NCBI RefSeq assembly: GCF_900112705.1
Contig: NZ_FOMR01000003.1
Span: 124,001-188,000 of the forward strand
Reading direction: 5' to 3'
DNA length: 64,000 nucleotides
Source of the DNA: Lentibacillus persicus
Lineage (GTDB): Bacteria > Bacillota > Bacilli > Bacillales > Amphibacillaceae
Position numbers and translations under genes: made by a program. Position 1 is the first letter of the stretch. Each line of letters starts with the position of its first letter. Of the stretch, positions 57,779-64,000 are shown piece after piece. Below the pieces are notes generated by a model that saw nothing but the letters and a program-made list of their open reading frames with translations, was not told the origin of the DNA and did not search any database.

Positions 57779-58393
57779 TTATCGAATCATTTCAATAAAA
57801 TGGGCGAGAATGCGCGCAGTTAATCCCCAGATTACCTTATCACCATAAATATAAAAATATTCGCTGATTTGGCTTGTGCGCCAATTGTAATTCTCCCCAC
57901 CCGGGATTAATTCAACCGGGAATTTGGCATCAGGCTGTACCTGCACATTGACATAATGGATGTCCGGTTCTGTTTCCAGAAAAAAAGAAAGCGGCACCGA
58001 AAACAGCTCGCCGACTTCGGCCGGGTTCGGCTGAAACTGATTCTGAACACTGATCAAGCCAATATGGGGGTAAACGATCATCCCAAAATGTGTCACCATA
58101 TAATCCAGTGGATAAACATTTGAAATGGCTTCTTCACCAATGCCAAGCTCTTCCATCGTTTCCCGAATCGCTGCTGACCGTACATCTTTATCCTGCGGGT
58201 CCACCCGTCCGCCTGGAAAGCAAATCTCGCCCGGCTGACGCCGCATGCTCTCCGATCGTATTTCGAACAGTAAATGCAGCTCACCGTCCTTTTGAATAAG
58301 CGGCAAAAGAATAGCTGACTTCATGAATTGCTGGTGCCCAAGAACTGATGGCGTATGGTATTTGATTTTTTTCATAATAGATTGCAAATCCAT
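57779..58393 (-). CDS. CoA pyrophosphatase (NUDIX, NudL/YeaB type)
   Basis: A 204-residue NUDIX hydrolase that cleaves CoA and its derivatives to phosphopantetheine products. The CoA-type motif LLFEIRSESMRRQPGEICFPGG precedes the NUDIX box GGRVDPQDKDVRSAAIRETMEELGI; only the key pattern LRxxPGEICFPGG is diagnostic. AGAGGTGATCGG precedes the ATG. It is a single gene with its own terminator. Confidence 0.88.
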   Translation of the reverse strand: MDLQSIMKKIKYHTPSVLGHQQFMKSAILLPLIQKDGELHLLFEIRSESMRRQPGEICFPGGRVDPQDKDVRSAAIRETMEELGIGEEAISNVYPLDYMVTHFGMIVYPHIGLISVQNQFQPNPAEVGELFSVPLSFFLETEPDIHYVNVQVQPDAKFPVELIPGGENYNWRTSQISEYFYIYGDKVIWGLTARILAHFIEMIR

Positions 58394-58513
58394 CCGATCA
58401 CCTCTTTATTATACTATAGCAGACTGATATGAAACGGATAACCGAAACGCAGTATTTTTGTCATCATATTCGGAAATGGACAAATTCATTCACTTACTCA
58501 ATTTTATTTGCAA

Positions 58514-58557
58514 ATAAAGACTCCTGTTCCGGTTTCCTAACCGGGACAGGAGTCTTT
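58514..58557 (-). terminator. terminator of the TRAP/sugar-acid operon
   Basis: AAAGACTCCTGT (58516-58527) pairs perfectly with ACAGGAGTCTTT (58546-58557), with further CCGGTT/AACCGG pairing inside. It follows the last gene of the operon by 20 bases. Confidence 0.9.
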
Positions 58558-58577
58558 GTAGTCAAGCCAAATTGGTC

Positions 58578-59537
58578 TCATTGCCCATGTCGATCAATAA
58601 TTGAAACAACTTTTTTGCTAATATTTCGGTAGTAACGATAGGTGTCACAGTCACCTTTTTCAATAATCGACTTGAAATTCTGTATCTGATAGCTCATATT
58701 CGGTAATACTTCTTCAGCTGCCAATTGGATTGAGTCATTACCTTGATTTGGGAGAAACTTTATGTCCCTAATAGGAGCAGCATTATCAAAAACAAGCGTC
58801 CCATTCTCCCCATGGATTTCGCAGTCGTTGTAAGAGGTGGTGATCTTTGAGCACATAACAGTCCCATTATAGCTGCCGTATTCCAGTAACAATGTCCCGC
58901 TTCCATCCACCTCTGAATTAAGCTGAATTGAATGGTAATAGGTTGACTCTGGTTCATCAAACAAAGCCACCATCAAACTGAGAGGATAAACCCCCAAATC
59001 GCGCAAAGCGCCTCCACCCATTTTATTCGAAAAAACATTTGAGATTTCACCCTTCCGAAACCGATCATACTTGGAAGAGTAACGCATCCTGTGAAAATAA
59101 GCACTTCGAATATTTCCAATCAACCCCAGAGCTTCTTTCAATTTGTGGAAATTAGGTGTATGAAGGTTTCGCATTGCTTCAAAAAGAAACACACCCTGCC
59201 GATCGGCCTTTTCATAAGCAATATTGAAATCTTTAACGTTCGTAAAAATTGGCTTCTCACAGATGATATGTTTTTGGTGTTGCAAACAAGTCATCACTTG
59301 TGGGAAATGAAGCGCATTTGGTGATGCTATATAAACACCATTTATTCGCTCATCGGCCAACATAGTACCCATGTCAAAATGCGCGTCGGCAATATTATAT
59401 GTTTCAGCTAATTCCTCTGCCTTAAGCGGATCTCTGGAATAGACAGCCACCACCTGAACACCTTCAACTTTATCTGCCGCCTCGATGAAAGATCGGGTAA
59501 TTTGGCTTGTGCCTATTGTACACAAGTTCAGCATCAT
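58578..59537 (-). CDS. Gfo/Idh/MocA-family dehydrogenase
   Basis: A 319-residue NAD(P)-dependent sugar dehydrogenase. A Rossmann domain (LCTIGTSQITRSFIEA; YIASPNALHFP) ends with the hallmark CEKP motif (about 92-95), followed by the alpha/beta C-terminal domain. Related enzymes oxidise a ring or chain hydroxyl of sugars, inositols or sugar acids. It is the last gene of the TRAP operon; ATG 59537 is one base after the previous stop, and ATG 59534 is equally possible. In this context it may make or use a 3-keto sugar acid. Confidence 0.87.
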   Translation of the reverse strand: MMLNLCTIGTSQITRSFIEAADKVEGVQVVAVYSRDPLKAEELAETYNIADAHFDMGTMLADERINGVYIASPNALHFPQVMTCLQHQKHIICEKPIFTNVKDFNIAYEKADRQGVFLFEAMRNLHTPNFHKLKEALGLIGNIRSAYFHRMRYSSKYDRFRKGEISNVFSNKMGGGALRDLGVYPLSLMVALFDEPESTYYHSIQLNSEVDGSGTLLLEYGSYNGTVMCSKITTSYNDCEIHGENGTLVFDNAAPIRDIKFLPNQGNDSIQLAAEEVLPNMSYQIQNFKSIIEKGDCDTYRYYRNISKKVVSIIDRHGQ

Positions 59538-59538
59538 C

Positions 59539-60159
59539 TCACCCTTTGATGGTCTTTCGGATATTTTCCGCAGCTATGGATGGATTGTCAGCTTTTGTGA
59601 TTGCGCTGCCGACTATAATAATGTCCGGATTGCCTGACGCCGCCTGTCCGGCAGTCGTCTCATCAATTCCTCCAGCCACGGCGACTTCAAACGGAAAGCC
59701 TTCCACCAATTGGAACATATCCGTGTTAAAAGCACCCTTCTTTTGCCGGTCTTTTCCAATATGCAAACTGACAAGAGCCACGTCTAGCTTTTCAAGTTCA
59801 TTTAACTTCTCCCGGTGTTGCACCTCAAGCAAATCCACCATCACACGGCCATCGTATTCCCGTGCCACATTCATCGTATCCTGAATTGTCATTGAAGAAG
59901 AAAATGCCATTACAGTGACAATATTAGCACCTGCCCCAAATGCCTGCTTTGCTTCATGACCACCAGCATCGCACGTCTTCATATCTGCCATGATAGTATG
60001 GGAAGGAAAACGCTTGCGGACCTCCCTGACAATCGCCATACCATATTCCTTAATCACACCGGTACCAACTTCAATGATATCAACAGAATTTTTTGTCTGG
60101 TCTAAGACATCAATACATTCATCCCATGTTAAACGGTCTAGTGCCAATTGCAATTTCAA
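59539..60159 (-). CDS. 3-hexulose-6-phosphate synthase / 3-keto-gulonate-6-phosphate decarboxylase family
   Basis: A 206-residue (beta/alpha)8 enzyme of the orotidine-monophosphate decarboxylase superfamily. It has LALDRLTWDECIDVL, the metal motif ADMKTCDAGGHEA, MVDLLEV, LHIGKDRQ and AVAGGIDETT with VGSAITKA. Members join formaldehyde and ribulose 5-phosphate (HPS) or decarboxylate 3-keto-hexonate 6-phosphates (KGPDC). The start is TTG 60159, nine bases after AAAGGAGG. No hxlB-type isomerase is present, so a formaldehyde-fixing role is less likely than a decarboxylase or aldolase in sugar-acid use. Confidence 0.83.
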   Translation of the reverse strand: MKLQLALDRLTWDECIDVLDQTKNSVDIIEVGTGVIKEYGMAIVREVRKRFPSHTIMADMKTCDAGGHEAKQAFGAGANIVTVMAFSSSMTIQDTMNVAREYDGRVMVDLLEVQHREKLNELEKLDVALVSLHIGKDRQKKGAFNTDMFQLVEGFPFEVAVAGGIDETTAGQAASGNPDIIIVGSAITKADNPSIAAENIRKTIKG

Positions 60160-60175
60160 GTAATGAGTCCTCCTT

Positions 60176-61126
60176 TTAGCGCTCGATTCTTTCAATCTCA
60201 CCAAGTTTCATCTGAACATCCTCGAGATACGGCAGCCCCTCATTGTCACCTTTAACACTGACAACCATAGAACCAATCGTGTTTGCAAACTGTAATGACT
60301 TCTCCAAGGACCATTTATTCAAATACCCGTATAAATAACCAGCATCAAAACCATCACCGGCTCCCACTGTGTCAACAACTTTTCTCGGCGGCACAGCCGG
60401 TGCTTCTACCAATTGCTCGTTATGATAACCAGCAGCCCCGTCTTCGCCTTGTTTCAGAACAATATGATCAATGGCGTATGGCTTGCAGGCTTCAATGATT
60501 TTTTCCGGTTTATTCTCCCCTAGAATTATTTCCATCTCTTCGGTTCCGGCAAGCAGTATATCAACATCAGGAAGAAACGATTTAGAGACCTTGCTTATCG
60601 CTTCCTTTGACCACAATTTCAATCGAATATTCGGATCAAAACTGATTGTCAGCCCATGACGTTTTGCCAGTTCAATCGCTTTCCGTGTTACGTCAAGATT
60701 ACCCTCGGCCACACCCGGAAAAATACCGGTGATGTGAAGGATCTTTGCTTGTTTAAAATAGTCTTCAGACAAATCATCAGGTGTCATGGCAGCAGTTGGC
60801 GAGTTTTCACGGTAATAAAATGTTCGCACGCTGCCATCTTCCATGATTTCCTTAAAATTCAGTGAAGTTGGATGGCCTTTAACAAAGCCCACCTGTGAGG
60901 TATCAATCCCTTCACCGCGGGCAAAGTTACGTATATATTTACCAAACTCATCGTCACCCAGGCGACTGATCCAGCCAGCTTCAAGCCCCAGCCTAGAACA
61001 GCCGATGGCAACGTTCAGCTCTGCCCCCCCTATATTTCTGGTAAATGAGGGGACAAATTTCATCGGCCCTGTATCTGAAGGGTTAAAAGCAATCATCGCA
61101 TCCCCGATTGTTATGATATCATTCAT
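60176..61126 (-). CDS. PfkB-family sugar kinase (KdgK-like)
   Basis: A 316-residue ribokinase-type kinase. GGAELNVAIGCSRLG near residue 33 and the catalytic VDTVGAGDGFDAGYLYG near 247 (base Asp in GAGD) are conserved. The closest class is 2-keto-3-deoxygluconate kinase, but related enzymes phosphorylate other keto acids. In this operon it would phosphorylate a keto sugar acid before the HPS/KGPDC-type enzyme acts. The start overlaps the rpiA stop by four bases. Confidence 0.87.
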   Translation of the reverse strand: MNDIITIGDAMIAFNPSDTGPMKFVPSFTRNIGGAELNVAIGCSRLGLEAGWISRLGDDEFGKYIRNFARGEGIDTSQVGFVKGHPTSLNFKEIMEDGSVRTFYYRENSPTAAMTPDDLSEDYFKQAKILHITGIFPGVAEGNLDVTRKAIELAKRHGLTISFDPNIRLKLWSKEAISKVSKSFLPDVDILLAGTEEMEIILGENKPEKIIEACKPYAIDHIVLKQGEDGAAGYHNEQLVEAPAVPPRKVVDTVGAGDGFDAGYLYGYLNKWSLEKSLQFANTIGSMVVSVKGDNEGLPYLEDVQMKLGEIERIER

Positions 61127-61815
61127 TGTTGTACCTCCTGCTTTCGCTGCTTTTCTTCGACAGTCCCTTCTTCTTTTCCGATAATGATACGGTCGGCCAT
61201 TCCAATAAATAAGCCAGTATCAACCACTCCGGTAATTTCCTTTAACTGCAAGTGGGTTTTTTGAGGATTATCTATTATGTTAAAACCGCAGTCTAGAATA
61301 TAGTTGCCGTTATCAGAAATGAAAGGTGAATTATCTTTATATCTTAACGCCGGTTCATAACCCAGTTTTTCGATTATCACGGCTGTCTTCTCCCATCCAA
61401 ATGGAAGCACTTCAACAGGCAATAAAGCACCATGCAAATGGCTGACACACTTGGATTCATCGACTAAAATCACCAGCTCATTGGCTGAGGCATCCACAAT
61501 TTTCTCTCTTACCAATGAGCCACCTCCGCCTTTTAATAAGTGAAAATCGTTGCTCACTTGATTCGCACCATCAATTGCCAGATCAACAGCAGTATGGCGC
61601 TTCAATTCCACCAATGGGATGCCGAATTCTTCAGCCCACCCTGCTGTTCGTTGTGATGTAGGTACTCCTTTAATGTGGAATCCTGATTTCACCAAGCTGC
61701 CGAATTCTTCTAAAACGTAATACATTGTTGAGCCTGATCCAAGGCCCAATATCATCCCTTCTCGTACATATTTAAGAGAAGCTTTTGCCGCCGCTTGTTT
61801 AGTAACGTCTGTCAA
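61123..61815 (-). CDS. rpiA: ribose-5-phosphate isomerase A
   Basis: A 230-residue isomerase interconverting ribulose 5-phosphate and ribose 5-phosphate. Signatures: GLGSGSTMYYV near residue 24, LAIDGANQV (about 81), and the catalytic Glu region KGGGGSLVREKIV. Bacilli usually use RpiB for housekeeping, so an RpiA inside a catabolic operon points to a pathway that yields ribulose 5-phosphate. It lies 17 bases after the TRAP permease gene. Confidence 0.92.
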   Translation of the reverse strand: MTDVTKQAAAKASLKYVREGMILGLGSGSTMYYVLEEFGSLVKSGFHIKGVPTSQRTAGWAEEFGIPLVELKRHTAVDLAIDGANQVSNDFHLLKGGGGSLVREKIVDASANELVILVDESKCVSHLHGALLPVEVLPFGWEKTAVIIEKLGYEPALRYKDNSPFISDNGNYILDCGFNIIDNPQKTHLQLKEITGVVDTGLFIGMADRIIIGKEEGTVEEKQRKQEVQQ

Positions 61816-61832
61816 TTGCGTTCACCTCAACT

Positions 61833-63122
61833 TTAGAACAAATCAGGGTTCAGCATTTTTGGAACATACATGGCGACTTCAGGGAAGAATGCAACGACAC
61901 CCAGCACAATTAATATAATTGACATATAAGGTATCACTGCCCTAAAAGATCGCTCAATTGGCAGATTTCCAATTTTAGAAGCCAGGAGCAGACAAAGTCC
62001 ATAAGGCGGTGTGACCAACCCGACAGCCAATGTCATGACAACTATCAGCCCTAAATGTACTGGATCCAAGCCAAATTGGGCTGCGGTCGGCAAAATTACT
62101 GGCACAAACAGAATCATCGCCGGAATGGCATCCATAAACGTTCCAATAAACAGAAAGAATAGAATGGTAATGATAATGAAAATCCACTTCGCATCGATAT
62201 AGTCTGTAAAGAATGCTTGTGCCTGCATTCCCAATTGGTAATAGCCCATAAGCTCACCCAGCGCTCCAGCTGCTGCAAGCGCAAACAAGGATAACGAGCT
62301 CAATGATAATGTATCAAATAATATTTTAGGCAAATGCGAAAGCTTTAATGTCTTATAAAAGAACATACTGACCAACAGGGTATAAACTGCCGCCACAGCA
62401 GCAGCCTCAGTCGCCGTAAACACACCGGCTACAATACCGCCGATAATAATGATTGGGGTGAGCAGGGCCGGCAGGGACTCAAACAGCAATTTAAAAAACT
62501 TGCTTGCTTCCACGCGTTCATAGCGCTGAAAATCCCGCTTTTTAGCAACAAAATAAACAAAAACCATCATCGCAAGGGCAACTAGAATACCGGGGACAAT
62601 GCCTGCCAAAAATAATGCACCCACTGATGCATTGGTAATACCTGCAAATATTATCATCGGAATACTGGGAGGGATTACGACACCTACTGTTGAAGATGCG
62701 GCCGTTACACCGACTGCCGTTTCATCATCATAGCCATTTTTTTTCATGCTTGGGATCAGAATCTTCCCCACACCGGCCGTATCAGCTTGGGAGGCACCAG
62801 ATACACCGGCAAACATCATCGAAACCAAAATATTAGCCTGTGCCAGCCCCCCGCGGAGCGACCCGACAATTGCCAAAGCGAATTCAATTAGCTTTTCTGA
62901 GATTTTCCCCTGATTCATTAAATTGGCAACCAAAATGAAAAGGGGCACAGCTAATAGCACGAATGAATTCAACTCATTCATCATCCGCATCGGCACACTC
63001 ATCTCGGGAATATATTCAATATTAATGATGCCCAAAAATGCCACAATGCCAATAACAAAAGCGATTGGTATGCCAATCAACAGTAAAATCAAAAATACAC
63101 CTACCAGAATATAACCAATCAT
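61833..63122 (-). CDS. TRAP transporter large permease (DctM/SiaM type)
   Basis: A 429-residue membrane protein with about 11-12 helices and the two-domain repeat of DctM, with GVSGASQADTAGVGKILIPSM near residue 105 as its best-known segment (shown in part). It drives Na+-coupled uptake of an organic acid delivered by the binding protein. It overlaps the small permease gene by four bases, as usual in TRAP operons. Confidence 0.92.
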   Translation of the reverse strand: MIGYILVGVFLILLLIGIPIAFVIGIVAFLGIINIEYIPEMSVPMRMMNELNSFVLLAVPLFILVANLMNQGKISEKLIEFALAIVGSLRGGLAQANILVSMMFAGVSGASQADTAGVGKILIPSMKKNGYDDETAVGVTAASSTVGVVIPPSIPMIIFAGITNASVGALFLAGIVPGILVALAMMVFVYFVAKKRDFQRYERVEASKFFKLLFESLPALLTPIIIIGGIVAGVFTATEAAAVAAVYTLLVSMFFYKTLKLSHLPKILFDTLSLSSLSLFALAAAGALGELMGYYQLGMQAQAFFTDYIDAKWIFIIITILFFLFIGTFMDAIPAMILFVPVILPTAAQFGLDPVHLGLIVVMTLAVGLVTPPYGLCLLLASKIGNLPIERSFRAVIPYMSIILIVLGVVAFFPEVAMYVPKMLNPDLF

Positions 63123-63604
63123 TCCTGCACCCCTCCCTCATTAAAGTTTTTCACATGACGAACAATGTGCCCCAACGAATATATAATCATCGTGCCTGCC
63201 ATAATCGGGATAGAAATCCAAACATAGCCCATTTTCATTTCCGGCAGCGCGTTCCAGTTATAATCCCAAAATTGACCTACCACTTGGATCCCAAAATAGA
63301 ATATACCAATATTAAATAAAATAAGGATTGTATCGTTGATAATACTTAATATTGACCTTTTTTTACCTGTTAATTTATTCTTCAGGATATCAAAAGTGAA
63401 GTGATCTCGGCGGTTCACCATGACGGCTGCCCCCATGAAAATAGCCCACACAAATGAATAGTTTGCCACTTCTTCGGTCCAGATGACCGAAATGGATAAA
63501 TGCCTTGTCACAATTTGAAACAACACAGCAAAAAAGAATATAACCAGAAAGGAAACGCCTGCTGCTATCTGTGTTCTCTCGATGTACTTTATAATTTTAT
63601 CCAC
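63119..63604 (-). CDS. TRAP transporter small permease (DctQ type)
   Basis: A 161-residue four-helix membrane protein. Its VTRHLSISVIWTEEVANYSFVW motif (core WTEEVANY at about 50) is typical of DctQ subunits. I place the start at GTG 63604, six bases after AGGAGGATTG; the frame is open to 63637 but would overlap the hairpin after the binding-protein gene. It overlaps the large permease by four bases. Confidence 0.88.
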   Translation of the reverse strand: MDKIIKYIERTQIAAGVSFLVIFFFAVLFQIVTRHLSISVIWTEEVANYSFVWAIFMGAAVMVNRRDHFTFDILKNKLTGKKRSILSIINDTILILFNIGIFYFGIQVVGQFWDYNWNALPEMKMGYVWISIPIMAGTMIIYSLGHIVRHVKNFNEGGVQE

Positions 63605-63625
63605 GCCAATCCTCCTAACTAAACA

Positions 63626-63657
63626 GGAGGGACACAACCGCCATGCCGTGCCCCCCC
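63626..63657 (-). other. stem-loop between the binding-protein and small-permease genes
   Basis: On the minus strand GGGGGGGCAC pairs with GTGTCCCTCC along ten bases (two G-U pairs). No T run follows, so it is probably a stabilising element that keeps more mRNA of the binding protein than of the permeases, as seen in other uptake operons. Confidence 0.6.
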
Positions 63658-63673
63658 AAAGTACCCATACGTT

Positions 63674-64000
63674 TTATTTAGCCTCTCTGATTTTTTCGAG
63701 AAGATCTTCCACACCAAGTTCCTTGGCGTATTTATCCTGTATTGGCTCAGCAATATCAATGAACGGCTGACGGTCAATCTCGTTGATTTCCGCACCATCT
63801 TCTTTAGCAATTTCTTTATATTCTTCTTCCTGGCTGTACAGCGATTCCCGCTCTGCTTCTACAGATTTTTCAGCTGCACTCATAATAATTTCCTGCTGTT
63901 CTTCTGTATAATTGTCAAATTCATTTCCGTTGATTAATAAAAACCGCGTCGTGTAATCGTGTCCTGTTTCTGTAATATATTTACCGTTCTCAGTCTGGTG
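63674..64000 (-). CDS. TRAP transporter substrate-binding protein DctP (partial, C-terminal 108 residues)
   Basis: The reading frame enters from the window edge and ends at 63674. It encodes the helical C-terminal part of a DctP-type extracytoplasmic binding protein: KYITETGHDYTTRFLLING, then EFDNYTEEQQEII, ending ELGVEDLLEKIREAK. This belongs to the first gene of the operon read so far; its ligand pocket lies outside the window. The ligand is most likely a sugar acid, inferred from the enzymes encoded downstream. Confidence 0.85.
   Translation of the reverse strand, partial: HQTENGKYITETGHDYTTRFLLINGNEFDNYTEEQQEIIMSAAEKSVEAERESLYSQEEEYKEIAKEDGAEINEIDRQPFIDIAEPIQDKYAKELGVEDLLEKIREAK

Noticed and set aside
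59539-60159. Formaldehyde-fixing RuMP operon (hxlAB)
   Set aside because: The hxlA-like gene lacks hxlB and the HxlR regulator, and sits with TRAP and kinase genes, so sugar-acid use fits better.

Overview
The window comes from a chromosome of a low-to-mid GC, spore-forming Gram-positive bacterium, most likely a moderately halophilic or salt-tolerant Bacillaceae of the Virgibacillus/Lentibacillus/Oceanobacillus type. That is an inference from content. There is an H-type small acid-soluble spore protein, a des-desK-desR membrane-fluidity operon in the Bacillus order, a CcpA-type cre site before acsA, a sigma-W-type promoter before a flotillin gene, a type II pantothenate kinase, tandem K+/H+ antiporters and an acidic immune-inhibitor-A metalloprotease. 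Starts are often TTG or GTG behind strong Shine-Dalgarno sequences. No rRNA, tRNA, transposase, phage or CRISPR locus was seen.

Layout. 0-8.8 kb: an AbrB/MazE-type antitoxin (partner cut by the window edge), small membrane proteins, a zinc-ribbon protein, floT, a YjzC-like protein, a DoxX protein with a quinone-stress-like operator, two tandem CPA1 antiporters and a HAD phosphatase. 8.9-14.9 kb: an AT-rich three-gene cassette (66-aa protein, MutT-type NUDIX, PLD-helicase-DUF3427) and a DUF819 transporter lie between two direct copies of a MITE-like repeat. 14.9-19.2 kb: an extended superoxide dismutase, an XRE/DUF6773-like pair, a YdjM-like protein and an RNase H-like protein. 19.4-27.5 kb: an acetate/pyruvate-type module with symporter, LytS/LytT two-component system, acsA, and DUF485 plus a second symporter. 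27.6-34.4 kb: MFS transporter, an SDR gene remnant, FMN-dependent glutamate-synthase-like protein, coiled-coil protein, GNAT, PrcB-type lipoprotein and coaW. 34.4-38.9 kb: response regulator, sensor kinase, ABC ATPase and two permeases of the antimicrobial-peptide-resistance type. 39-46 kb: nucleoside hydrolase, YhfK-like protein, CDGSH protein, a secreted protein of six 28-residue repeats, GmhB-like phosphatase and des-desKR. 46.4-58.4 kb: inhA, methyltransferase, OFA-type MFS, sspH, CAP lipoprotein, dicarboxylate symporter, IucD-type N-hydroxylase, TetR and XRE-cupin regulators, HMG-CoA lyase and CoA pyrophosphatase. 58.5-64 kb: one tight operon of TRAP transporter, rpiA, PfkB kinase, HPS/KGPDC-type enzyme and Gfo/Idh dehydrogenase.

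The most unusual structures are not genes. Five intergenic arrays with a strict 20-21 bp period but different unit sequences each sit within about 25 bp of the stop codon of a minus-strand gene. A 240-bp terminal-inverted-repeat element occurs three times plus one decayed copy inside the lytST operon. The best candidates for undescribed biology are these arrays, the TRAP/sugar-acid operon (a proposed 3-keto-acid decarboxylation route to ribulose 5-phosphate) and the helicase/NUDIX cassette, which resembles anti-phage systems.

Starts were chosen by ribosome-binding-site position. All promoter and operator calls are by eye and untested.
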